From assembly GCA_003132525.1 (NCBI GenBank), contig PKXZ01000107.1, positions 1,020 to 37,563 of the forward strand: DNA of 36,544 bases, given 5' to 3'. The notes below the pieces were generated by a model. That model had not been told where the DNA came from. It saw only the letters and a list, made by a program, of their open reading frames with translations, and made no database searches. Within the stretch, counting starts at the first letter, position 1; each line of letters opens with the position of its first letter. Source of the stretch: Candidatus Dormiibacterota bacterium. Its GTDB lineage: Bacteria; Chloroflexota; Dormibacteria; Aeolococcales; Aeolococcaceae. This document shows positions 7,747-15,482 of the stretch, piece by piece. Made by a program: the position numbers and the translations under genes.

Positions 7747-9648
7747 ATGCGACACCCATATGTTGGGAATCGCGCGCGGCGACGGGGTGTCGTGGCGGCG
7801 ATAGGACTGAGCACGCTCGTAGCGACGATTGCGGTGTCGGGCAGTCAGGCGCAGGCGGCGACAGCGTTCACGAAGCCAACGTTCGTCCGTACCATCGGCC
7901 ACGCCGGGGATGCATTCGTCTACCCCTGGGGTATGGAGACCGAAACCGTCGGCACATACGCCGGCGATATCGTCGTCGGCGACTACAACAACTACAACAT
8001 CAAGATCTTCACGCCGTCGGGCACGCTCGTGAAAACATTCGGCTCGAGGGGCACCGCGCTTGGCCAGTTCGGGCAGCCCTATGGACTTGCGGTCGATCCC
8101 AATGACGGTTCGATCTACGTCGCGGATCTGAACAACAAGCGGGTCGAGAAGTTCACGAGTTCTGGTGTCGCCCTCTATACGATCGCTGCGCCCGGCGCCT
8201 ACTACGCGCCATATGTTGCCGTGAATTCGCTCGGTGACCTCTTCATCGTCCAGTCCCTCGGCCTCTACAGCCATACGCCTAACACGATCTACGAATACGA
8301 CAACGAGGGCAACTTCCTGACCTCGTTTGGCACGACGGGAACGAGTTGTGGCACCGGGCAGTTCGGTCTGATCCGGGGCGTCGATGTCGATTCGAGCAAC
8401 AACCTCTACGTCGACGATGTCCAGAACCACTGCATCCAGGTGTTCAACACCAACACAACCGCCAACACGTTCGTCCGCAGCTTCGGCAACAAGTCGGAGC
8501 TGAGCAGCAACACGCGTGACCTTGGCATCGACCGAGCCAACGGCATCGTCTATGTCTCGGATGCGGCCAACGAGGACGTCGTCGTGTTCTCGACCTCGGG
8601 CGCCTTCCTCGGCAGGATCGGAACGCCCGGCTCCGATCCAGGAGATCTCGCCGGACCACGCGGTGTGACGGTCGGTACAGACGGCACGCTCTACGTCGGC
8701 GACTACACGAACTGGTGGGTCAACGCGTATGACCCGCTGAGCAGCTCGACGCCCGGAGCCTTCATCAGCTCCATCCCGGCCACGCCGATCCCCCCGCCAG
8801 CTGGCGGGTTCAACAACCCCACCTCGGTCGCGGTATCGAGCTTCCCCGGCACGAAGGGCGACGTGTACGTCGCTGACACCTTCAATCAGCGCATCCAGGA
8901 ATTCACCAACACCGGCACGTTCATCAGGATGTGGGGCAGTCGGCTGCCGCAACTCACCGCTCCCTACGCGCTCGACTACCCGCGCGGCGTTGCCGTCGAC
9001 CCCAGCAACGGCAATGTCTGGGTCAATGACACGCGTTCCGGCTACGTCAAGGAATACTCGTCGACTGGCACGTTCATCAGCGAGTTCGGGGGTCCGGGCG
9101 GGGCCGTCGGCCAGTTCCTCTATTCGATCGGGATTGCCATCGAAGCCAACGGCAACATCGTCATCCCTGACAGCGCCAACAACCGCCTCCAGGTGCTGAC
9201 CCAGGCGGGGGTCGAGGTCGCCGGATTCCCGGTGGCCTGCGGTAGCGGTATTGGCTACGGTGGCTACACGGGGTGCACCGGGGCGGCCGTCGACTCGAAG
9301 GGCAACATCTACGCCGCCGCTCCCGGCAACTCGGTGGTCAACGTGTTCAACTCCGCCGGTAAGCAGATCGGCACCCTGGGATCCACGGCACCCGCCGGCA
9401 GCCTCGCCGATCCCTGGGACGTGGCCATCTCTGGAACCACGCTCTATGTCACCGAGGCAACTGGTAACCGGGTCAGTGAGTTCAATATCGCAACGCCCGC
9501 CGGGCCCTACCCGTACATCGGCACCTTCGGTAAGGCCGGAACCGCGAACGGCGACCTGAATCGGCCGCTCGGCATCACGATCGACTCGACCGGCGACATC
9601 TACGTGGTCGACTACGGCAACGCCCGCGTGGAGGTCTTCAAACCCTGA
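7747..9648 (+). CDS. Secreted NHL-repeat beta-propeller protein
   Basis: A 633-residue protein with a signal peptide (RARRRGVVAAIGLSTLVATI, cleavage near AQA-ATA) followed by about ten NHL-type blades with the pattern G-(L/V/I)-A-V-D-x-x-G-x-(I/V)-Y-V-A-D-x-x-N-x-R-(V/I). Clear examples are GLAVDPNDGSIYVADLNNKR, GVTVGTDGTLYVGDYTNWW and the last one, ITIDSTGDIYVVDYGNARVE. Such propellers bind protein, carbohydrate or lipid ligands; no catalytic motif is visible. ATG 7747 has AGAGGGG 8 bases upstream, so it is preferred over GTG/ATG codons earlier in the frame. It is followed by a strong hairpin terminator. Confidence 0.9.
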   Translation: MRHPYVGNRARRRGVVAAIGLSTLVATIAVSGSQAQAATAFTKPTFVRTIGHAGDAFVYPWGMETETVGTYAGDIVVGDYNNYNIKIFTPSGTLVKTFGSRGTALGQFGQPYGLAVDPNDGSIYVADLNNKRVEKFTSSGVALYTIAAPGAYYAPYVAVNSLGDLFIVQSLGLYSHTPNTIYEYDNEGNFLTSFGTTGTSCGTGQFGLIRGVDVDSSNNLYVDDVQNHCIQVFNTNTTANTFVRSFGNKSELSSNTRDLGIDRANGIVYVSDAANEDVVVFSTSGAFLGRIGTPGSDPGDLAGPRGVTVGTDGTLYVGDYTNWWVNAYDPLSSSTPGAFISSIPATPIPPPAGGFNNPTSVAVSSFPGTKGDVYVADTFNQRIQEFTNTGTFIRMWGSRLPQLTAPYALDYPRGVAVDPSNGNVWVNDTRSGYVKEYSSTGTFISEFGGPGGAVGQFLYSIGIAIEANGNIVIPDSANNRLQVLTQAGVEVAGFPVACGSGIGYGGYTGCTGAAVDSKGNIYAAAPGNSVVNVFNSAGKQIGTLGSTAPAGSLADPWDVAISGTTLYVTEATGNRVSEFNIATPAGPYPYIGTFGKAGTANGDLNRPLGITIDSTGDIYVVDYGNARVEVFKP

Positions 9649-9658
9649 TCGAAGGGAT

Positions 9659-9691
9659 GGCATGTTTGGCGCCGAGCGAGCCAAACATGCC
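9659..9691 (+). terminator. Strong hairpin terminator after the NHL gene
   Basis: GGCATGTTTGGC (9659-9670) and GCCAAACATGCC (9680-9691) are perfect 12-base arms around a 9-base loop, 10 bases after the stop. Only a weak T-rich tail follows (GTTCGTTCT). Confidence 0.75.
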
Positions 9692-9773
9692 GTTCGTTCT
9701 CACTGCCGGGGCGGGGACACGTCCGGGATTGATCGGTGCGGTCCGCCATCAACTCTCGCGGGCACGTCGCGCC

Positions 9774-9809
9774 TTGTTTCCGAGAATTTCTCTGACTATA
9801 GTCAGAGAA
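9774..9809 (+). promoter_or_regulatory. Leaderless promoter with a perfect 22-bp operator palindrome
   Basis: TTGTTT (9774-9779), exactly 17 bases, then TATAGT (9797-9802), then 6 bases to the ATG at 9809. The half-site TTCTCTGACTA (9788-9798) is followed directly by its exact reverse complement (9799-9809), so the palindrome covers the -10 box and ends on the A of the start codon. There is no Shine-Dalgarno sequence. This is the arrangement expected for a self-repressing MarR regulator read from a leaderless mRNA. Confidence 0.8.
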
Positions 9810-10705
9810 TGGATCAGGCGATGGTCTCGCAAGTCCGCCGCTTCAACCGGATCGTCACTCAGCGCGTCGGGGCGCTCGAGGATCGGTTTCTCGCTCGGGA
9901 CCACTCGCTCGGCGAGGCGCGGATGCTCTGGGAGATCGGGCCGGAAGGCCGCGACGTGCGGTCGTTGCGCACGGGACTTGGTCTCGACTCGGGGTACGTG
10001 AGCCGTCTCCTCCGTTCGCTCGAGGCTGCGAGGTTGGTCACAGTCGGCGCGAGCGACACCGACAAGCGGATCAGGAACGTGCGCTTGACGGCTGCAGGAT
10101 CGGTCGAGCGGGCGGTGCTCGACGATCGCGCCGAGCGTCGGGCCGAATCGCTGCTCGCTCCGCTGACTCCGGTGCAACGCGTTCGGCTCGTTGCTGCGAT
10201 GGCGGACGTCGAACGCCTGATGACGGCGGCGATGGTCGAGATGGCTCCGATCGATCCCTCCGATCCCAGGGCGCAATACTGCCTCAGGTCGTATATCCGT
10301 GAATTGAACCTCCGCTTCGAATCCGGATGGGATCCGTCACGGAGCATCTCCGCAGCCGAGGCGGAGTTGCGGCCGCCATCAGGGATCTTCCTGCTGGCCT
10401 CGCTGCACGGGAACCCGATCGGCTGCGGGGCGATCAAGTTTCACGGCGAGGAACCGGCCGAGATCAAGCGGATGTGGGTGAGCGACTCGGCCCGCGGCCT
10501 TGGCATCGGGCGGCGGCTGCTGAACGACCTCGAGGCTCAGGGTGCTGCTCATGGCACCTCGACATTCCGGCTCGAAACCAACAGGGCGCTGCAGGAGGCG
10601 ATCAACCTGTATCGATCGAGTGGCTACGTCGAGGTCGCCCCCTTCAACGACGAACCCTACGCACACCATTGGTTCGAGAAGCGGATCGCCGGTCCCGCGA
10701 AGTAG
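9809..10705 (+). CDS. MarR-GNAT fusion: winged-helix regulator with acetyltransferase domain
   Basis: 298 residues. The N-terminal half (about 1-140) is a MarR domain: FNRIVTQRVGALEDRFLARD, the recognition region LGLDSGYVSRLLRSLEAARL, and a wing with DTDKRIRNVRLTAAG. The C-terminal half (about 150-298) is a GNAT acetyltransferase: LRFESGWDPSRSISAAEAEL, GNPIGCGAIKFHG, EIKRMWVSDSARGLGIGRRL (acetyl-CoA-binding R/Q-x-x-G-x-G/A motif) and LYRSSGYVEVAPFNDEPYAH. Such fusions are known as small-molecule-responsive regulators; the acetyl acceptor is unknown. ATG 9809 is chosen because the promoter and operator end exactly there. Longer frames from 9662 would begin in the terminator hairpin. Confidence 0.92.
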   Translation: MDQAMVSQVRRFNRIVTQRVGALEDRFLARDHSLGEARMLWEIGPEGRDVRSLRTGLGLDSGYVSRLLRSLEAARLVTVGASDTDKRIRNVRLTAAGSVERAVLDDRAERRAESLLAPLTPVQRVRLVAAMADVERLMTAAMVEMAPIDPSDPRAQYCLRSYIRELNLRFESGWDPSRSISAAEAELRPPSGIFLLASLHGNPIGCGAIKFHGEEPAEIKRMWVSDSARGLGIGRRLLNDLEAQGAAHGTSTFRLETNRALQEAINLYRSSGYVEVAPFNDEPYAHHWFEKRIAGPAK

Positions 10706-10775
10706 CACGTACCTCAAGGGCCTTGTACGTGAGTCTCTACCCACCCGCAACGCGATGGTCCCTTCCGGCGCCGTA

Positions 10776-10804
10776 TTGACAGCGCAGATACCGACGTGCC
10801 AATG
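10776..10804 (+). promoter_or_regulatory. Possible leaderless promoter of the zinc-ribbon gene
   Basis: A perfect TTGACA (10776-10781) is followed after 17 bases by a weak -10 (CCAATG, 10799-10804; AATGAT at 19 bases is an alternative). GTG 10813 lies 8 bases further on and has no Shine-Dalgarno sequence. Confidence 0.4.
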
Positions 10805-10812
10805 ATGGCCTC

Positions 10813-10986
10813 GTGGTACATGAGTGTCCGAAATGCGGCTCGACGAGGCTGGTACCGCTGACGCCTACGACGGTCTCCGGCAGGGATGCTGAGGTCACCG
10901 ACAGCGACGAGCCGATAGGGGCTGTGGCCAAGTGCTCAGACTGCGGTGAACGCATCTACCCTGACAGCGAGCAACGCGAGGACTGA
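10813..10986 (+). CDS. 57-residue zinc-ribbon protein
   Basis: A GTG-started frame with two CxxC pairs: VHECPKCGS (residues 5 and 8) and AKCSDCGERI (about residues 41 and 44), separated by an acidic linker (GRDAEVTDSDEP). The spacing and the CPKCGS / CSDCGE motifs fit a zinc ribbon of the rubredoxin/RNA-polymerase-subunit type. No catalytic or other domain is present, so it is likely a small DNA-, RNA- or protein-binding adaptor; the role is not known. An in-frame TGA lies upstream within TTGACA, so GTG 10813 is the only reasonable start. It stands alone after the MarR-GNAT gene. Confidence 0.65.
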   Translation: MVHECPKCGSTRLVPLTPTTVSGRDAEVTDSDEPIGAVAKCSDCGERIYPDSEQRED

Positions 10987-11127
10987 GAGTCGTTACCCCG
11001 CGACGCGTCGGGCTGGGGTGCCCGCTGCGACGTCCCGCTTCGGCGTGCACACGGCCGCTTGTGTCGGTCCCCCATCCTGGCGGCCGCGTCCCGCGATGAT
11101 CCGATCGGAGCGCGGCGTTCCGGACTG

Positions 11128-11715
11128 CTACGGCACGCGTCGCAGCGCTCGACGGCGGCGTATCCCAGCGCCGGTCCAGGCAAGCCCTGCGAGCATGAGC
11201 AGCGCTCCGAGCTGAACGATCGATGATGCTCCGGCGCCGGTGGACGGAACGGAGACCGCGGTCACCGCCTCTACATCGGAATGCGCTGTCGTCGATGCGC
11301 TCGAGTAAGCGGCGTTCCCGTCGTACACGGCGTCGAGCTCATGCGAGCCGGCTGCGAAGACGGTCACGAGCGTCGCGGTGGCGGCTCCATTTCTAGCCCC
11401 CGCCTTCAGAGGTGCTGTGCCGAGCAGGGTCGTCCCGTCGTAGAACTGCGCGCTGCCCGTCGGTGCCTGCGTGCTCGGCGCCTTGGGGGTGACAGTGGCG
11501 CTGAGCGTCACGTCCTCACCCGTAATCGCGGGATTCGGCGACGACCGCATGGTCACCGCTGTCGCACCCTCCGCCACGGTGAGCGCTGCCGGTGCCGATG
11601 TGCTGGTGACAAAATCAGCGTCTGCGTCGTAGGTGGCCGTGATGGAGTGCGTCCCGGTTGCGAAAGCCGTCGTGAAGGTCGCCTGGTCAGTGGCCCCTCC
11701 ACAAGGCTCAGTCAT
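11128..11715 (-). pseudogene. 5'-truncated Ig-repeat surface protein with LPXTG-like tail
   Basis: From the left end, the minus strand encodes a C-terminal sorting signal (VPSTGAGASSIVQLGALLML, then a hydrophobic helix and RRRRALRRVP). Before it lie one complete Ig-like repeat (Big_3-type: SSPNPAITGEDVTLSATVTP, then GSAQFYDGTTLLG and HELDAVYDGNAAYSSA) and the second half of another (FTTAFATGTHSITATYDADA). Upstream of about 11715 the homology stops abruptly: no signal peptide or repeat start exists, and the open frame beyond runs antisense through the hydrolase 5' end. It is best read as the 3' part of a large surface adhesin-like gene whose 5' end was lost by a rearrangement. Expression would need a new start, for example MTEP near 11716. 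Confidence 0.65.
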
Positions 11716-11785
11716 GCCCTGATTCCTAGCGATAAGATTGGAGCTCGTTGCGGTTCCAGCTCGGCACGGCAGGGAGGCCTGACAA

Positions 11786-13543
11786 ACGGAGCAGCAGATT
11801 CGTTTTTTCACTGCCGCTGACGGCGTCGGCATCGCGTTTGCAACCGTCGGGTCCGGCCCTCCTCTGGTCAAAGCCGCCAATTGGCTGGGTCACCTCGAGT
11901 TTGAGTGGCGAAGTCCCGTGTGGCGGCACTGGCTCGAAACGCTGGCAGCCGATTACCAGCTGGTTCGATACGACGAACGAGGCAGTGGACTCTCCGACTG
12001 GCAGTGCGATGACATCTCCCTCGAAACGTGGGTAAAGGACCTCGAATCGCTGGTTGACTCGCTTAGCCTCGAGCAATTCCCACTGTTGGGCCTCTCTCAA
12101 GGTGGTGCGGTGGCGGTCGCCTATGCCGCACGCCACCCAGAACGAGTCACGCAGCTCATCATCCTCGGCGGGTTTGCAAAAGGCTGGCTCAGGCAGGGGT
12201 CTCGAACAGCCGAGCAGGGGTCGGCGCTGATGACCCTGGCCGCGCAGGCGTGGGGACGTGATAACCCTGCATTCAGACAAGTGTTCACGTCACTCTTCAT
12301 GCCGGAAGCGACTTCGGAACAAATGCGCTGGTTCAATGAACTGCAGCGTGTTTCGGCAACACCCGAGAACGCGGTCAGAATTGTCACTGCTATCGGCGAC
12401 ATCGACGTCGTCGAGCTCGCACAGCACATCGCGGTTCCGACCCTGGTGCTCCACAGTCGTGACGATGCGATGATCCCTTTCAGCGCAGGCCGCCGACTGG
12501 CCGCGCTCATCCCGGGCGCGCGTTTCGTGCCGCTTCAGAGTCAGAACCACCTCCTACAAGAGGGAGAGCCGGCCTGGGGGATCGCGCTCCGAGAGATTGA
12601 GCGCTTTCTGGGAAAGGAACCCCGTGCAGTGCCCCAGAGCGCGGCCAACGGTGAGCTTCCTGAGCCAACCGGGGATGATGGTGAGGCCCGGTCAGTTGTC
12701 GCCAGCCTCGATCGTGTGCAGTTGGCGAACTACAGCGTGGTCGGTGGCTATACCCGCTACTCCGACGCAGTTCGGAACGCGCTGAAGGATGCGAGCGTGA
12801 AGATTATCCAAGGCTGCCGGCAGCCAAGTCGAAAGCGCGAAAACCACCTGATCTGGGCCTTCCCAGGCACTGGAAAGACGTATTTCGTTCAGCAGGTTGC
12901 CCAAGCTGTCGAAGGGACTAAGTACCAAGAAATCAATCTCGCGAAGTGCACCGAGAACGAGTTTCGAGCCCTACTCGCAACCGTCGAATCAGCCGGCGAG
13001 GGGTGCCTCTGCCTCATCGATGAGGTGGATGCAAAGCCGGAAGCGCCATGGCCGTATGAGGCGCTGCTGCCATACCTCGACGCGGCTGCTGAACGGGGCG
13101 CCAAGCTGGCCTTTGTGCTCGCCGGCAGCTCCGGCTCAAGTCTCGACGAGTTCAAACAACGTATCGCAGCGCGCCCCAAAGGCACTGACCTTCTCAGTCG
13201 CGTGCCTAAAGACAACCAGTACTTGATCGCGCCGCTCGACGCCGGCGATCGAATTCTGGTTGCTCTACAGCAATTTCGCGTCGCCGGTCGCGACCTCGGA
13301 AAGGATGTACGCGCCGTTGAGAGGCTGGGTCTCTTTTACGTGGCGGTCAGTCCAGAGCTGTCTAATGCGCGTCAACTGCGCGAATTTACATTTCGTGCCG
13401 TAGAACGGCTTCCAGACGTTGATGATCGTCTCAAGTACGACCATCTGTTCAACCCAGGCGATCCAGAGAACAAGGCGTTCTGGCTGAGGACGCACACCTT
13501 CGTGTCGGATCTGGCGAATACCTTTGTGACGATCGCCGACTGA
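11786..13543 (+). CDS. Alpha/beta-hydrolase fused to an AAA+ ATPase, apparent ACG start
   Basis: 585 residues if read from ACG 11786. Residues 1-275 form an alpha/beta hydrolase of the type usually joined to cyclase or LuxR output domains (EQQIRFFTAADGVGIAFATV, GPPLVKAANWLGHLEFEW, YDERGSGLSDW). Its triad is intact: Ser104 in GLSQGG, Asp in LHSRDDAMIPF, His in SQNHLLQEGE. Residues about 350-585 form an AAA+ domain: Walker A AFPGTGKT (about 357-364), Walker B CLCLIDEVD (about 408-416), a sensor-1-like LAGSSGSS, and a DLLSRVPKD segment. AGGGAGG lies 8 bases before the ACG, and a TGA lies two codons before it in frame. Relatives begin MEQQIRF, so the start was probably ATG. Starting at GTG 11918 would delete the first hydrolase strands. 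Role unknown; probably ligand-triggered signalling. Confidence 0.8.
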   Translation, partial: TEQQIRFFTAADGVGIAFATVGSGPPLVKAANWLGHLEFEWRSPVWRHWLETLAADYQLVRYDERGSGLSDWQCDDISLETWVKDLESLVDSLSLEQFPLLGLSQGGAVAVAYAARHPERVTQLIILGGFAKGWLRQGSRTAEQGSALMTLAAQAWGRDNPAFRQVFTSLFMPEATSEQMRWFNELQRVSATPENAVRIVTAIGDIDVVELAQHIAVPTLVLHSRDDAMIPFSAGRRLAALIPGARFVPLQSQNHLLQEGEPAWGIALREIERFLGKEPRAVPQSAANGELPEPTGDDGEARSVVASLDRVQLANYSVVGGYTRYSDAVRNALKDASVKIIQGCRQPSRKRENHLIWAFPGTGKTYFVQQVAQAVEGTKYQEINLAKCTENEFRALLATVESAGEGCLCLIDEVDAKPEAPWPYEALLPYLDAAAERGAKLAFVLAGSSGSSLDEFKQRIAARPKGTDLLSRVPKDNQYLIAPLDAGDRILVALQQFRVAGRDLGKDVRAVERLGLFYVAVSPELSNARQLREFTFRAVERLPDVDDRLKYDHLFNPGDPENKAFWLRTHTFVSDLANTFVTIAD

Positions 13544-13685
13544 TTTATCGATCTGCGCTGGTTGGGGCGGGGGACCAAGGCGGGCGTGGCTGTGCGACAC
13601 AAATCAGTGGATTTGCGCGCCGATGACGCGTGACACCTTATAACCTAGACCAATCGCTAGGGATACGTAGAAACCGGAGATGAGC

Positions 13686-14432
13686 ATGTTCAGGAGCCCC
13701 CGGAGACTCGCGGTCGTAGCGGCGCTCGCAGTCGTCCTCGTCGCGGCATGCGCACCCGCGACTGTTCACCCGAGTCCGACGGCCGCCTCGCCCTCGAGCG
13801 CGCCAACGGTCCCTCCTCTTCCGACATTCGTCCCGGTCATGGCAAGGTCCCTCACCAAAGTGATCTATCTCACGTTCGACGATGGTCCCAATCCAGTATG
13901 GACTCCGGCGATCCTCACGCTTCTCGAGGAAGCTGGGGCACACGCGAGCTTCTTTGTCATCGGCGAGAACGCGGCGCGCTGGCCGTGGTTGGTACAGCAG
14001 GAGGCGGAAGACGGCGACACGGTCGGTGACCACACCTGGACGCATCCGAACCTGACCGACCTGTCCGCGAGTGCCGTCTCCGCTGAGCTCGCCCGAGACA
14101 AGAACCTGATCACGGAGCTCACGGGCGTGACGCCGACCTTGTGGCGGCCTCCCTACGAGGCCTTCAACCCGTCGGTCGTGGCGATCGCATCACGACTCGG
14201 TCTGAAGATGCAGTTGTGGAGCGACACGACCGGAGACTGGCAACTCCCCGGGACCGAACTGATCGTGTTACGGGTCCTGGCCGCGCTCCATAACGGGATG
14301 GTGGTCCTCCTCCACGACGGGGGCGGCTATACGAGAGCCGAGACAGTGGCTGCGGTTGCCATCCTGATCCCGAAGTTGGAAGCGGCCGGATACCGGCTCG
14401 CGGCGCTGCCTCCGGAGGGGATGGGCTGGTAG
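13686..14432 (+). CDS. Polysaccharide deacetylase (NodB/CE4) lipoprotein
   Basis: 248 residues. A lipoprotein signal peptide (SPRRLAVVAALAVVLVAACA, lipobox LVAAC) is followed by a Pro/Ser-rich tether and a NodB domain. All five motifs are visible: TFDDGP (catalytic base and metal Asp), HTWTH (metal His pair), RPPYE, the SDTTGDW region, and LLHD. It should remove N-acetyl groups from peptidoglycan or another extracellular polysaccharide and be anchored to the outer face of the membrane. The second ATG (13686) is preferred because GGAG lies 6 bases upstream; for ATG 13680 the GGAG would be immediately adjacent. No operon partner. Confidence 0.92.
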   Translation: MFRSPRRLAVVAALAVVLVAACAPATVHPSPTAASPSSAPTVPPLPTFVPVMARSLTKVIYLTFDDGPNPVWTPAILTLLEEAGAHASFFVIGENAARWPWLVQQEAEDGDTVGDHTWTHPNLTDLSASAVSAELARDKNLITELTGVTPTLWRPPYEAFNPSVVAIASRLGLKMQLWSDTTGDWQLPGTELIVLRVLAALHNGMVVLLHDGGGYTRAETVAAVAILIPKLEAAGYRLAALPPEGMGW

Positions 14433-14819
14433 GGACGTCAGTTTCATAAGGTCAGCTGGACTGGCTGGACACGGTTTGAGAAGTCCCGCCTGGTCACAAG
14501 GCTGCTGATCTCGGCCCCTTCGCGATCGCTGCAGGTCACGGCTGCTGTCGTCACCTCGTCACCGTGATTCCGGCGTTGGCTGATGGCTGTTGGCACCCAT
14601 CGCTGAGCGATGTGCGGCGCATCCGCTGCCGATGGTGCGCACTCCATCAGCGCAGCTCCTGCAGCTGTCCATACGCCACACCGGATAGAGTGATGGACTG
14701 ATATTCACCGCACACGTGGGTCCAAAGACTGCAAGTCCGTAGACCGACAACATGATCCATCTTGGGCGGTGTTCCTCGATGGATCGACAGTGCGAGTGCT
14801 TGCCTCGAGAGACGCTCGT
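14433..14819 (+). other. Intergenic stretch without a recognised gene
   Basis: This stretch lies between the deacetylase and the ArsR-MFS operon. It holds one small hairpin, CATCGC-TGA-GCGATG (14598-14612). The 67-residue minus frame at 14444-14647 has no recognisable features and no start signal. Confidence 0.35.
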
Positions 14820-14869
14820 TTGACGTAGGCGGTACGTATATCTAGGATTCCAAGCATGTCCTTGGAATC
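14820..14869 (+). promoter_or_regulatory. Leaderless promoter and operator of the ArsR-MFS operon
   Basis: TTGACG (14820-14825), exactly 17 bases, TAGGAT (14843-14848), then 7 bases to ATG 14856. GATTCCAAG (14846-14854) and CTTGGAATC (14861-14869) are perfect 9-base inverted arms with a 6-base centre that contains the ATG. The operator thus covers the -10 end and the start codon, which suggests autorepression. There is no Shine-Dalgarno sequence. Confidence 0.7.
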
Positions 14870-15482
14870 TGAGCATGAAAACGCCCGGGCGACCCCGAGT
14901 CACCGTCGACGCTTGCTCCAAGATCCGCTTGCGATCCGGGCGCTCGCGCACCCCGCGCGCACTGAATTGCTGTCCCTCGTCGGACGGGCGGGAACCCTGA
15001 CCACAGCGACGGCAGCTCGGGAAATGCACATCAGCCATGGCCTGGCATCCCACCATCTGCGCCAGCTGGCCAAGTACGGGTTTCTCGAGCAAGTCCGAGG
15101 AAGGGATAGGAAGGAACGGCCCTGGAAGCTGACATCGACATCACAGAGTTGGTCGAATGCTCACTCAACGCCCGAGGGTGCCGCGGCAGTCGACATCCTC
15201 GAGACGGTTGAAGCAGAACAATCGCTGACCCACCTGCTCGACTGGATTAGGCGCCGGAAGGCATGGCCGAACGCGTGGCGCAGGCATACCGGCTACGGTC
15301 GGTCGAATGTCTATCTCACGGTGGACGAAGTCCATCAGCTCGAAGCGGATATCGACGCCGTCATTAGACGATATCTTGACGCGCGTCCCATTGACGACCT
15401 TACCTCGCAGCCCTTGGATTCGGTTCCCGTCGAGATCACGATGTTCATCGTGCCGTTAGCCGAACTCGTGAGGACCGGCTGA
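14856..15482 (+). CDS. ArsR/HTH_20-type regulator of the adjacent efflux pump
   Basis: 208 residues. The winged helix occupies about residues 20-95 (LLQDPLAIRALAHPARTELL; recognition region HISHGLASHHLRQLAKYGFL; wing GRDRKERPWKLT). The rest is a helical C-terminal region ending with a conserved-looking strand (DSVPVEITMFIVPLAELV). The layout matches the ArsR-like 'helix-turn-helix domain-containing' regulators that commonly precede MFS transporters. Its stop directly abuts the ATG of the transporter (TGA then ATG at 15483), so the two are translated together. It probably represses the operon until the pump substrate binds. Confidence 0.88.
   Translation: MSLESEHENARATPSHRRRLLQDPLAIRALAHPARTELLSLVGRAGTLTTATAAREMHISHGLASHHLRQLAKYGFLEQVRGRDRKERPWKLTSTSQSWSNAHSTPEGAAAVDILETVEAEQSLTHLLDWIRRRKAWPNAWRRHTGYGRSNVYLTVDEVHQLEADIDAVIRRYLDARPIDDLTSQPLDSVPVEITMFIVPLAELVRTG

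Noticed and set aside
7663-9684. Minus-strand open frame of 673 codons
   Set aside because: It is antisense to the NHL protein and has shadow-type composition (VDVGRDGD repeats mirror the NHL repeats).
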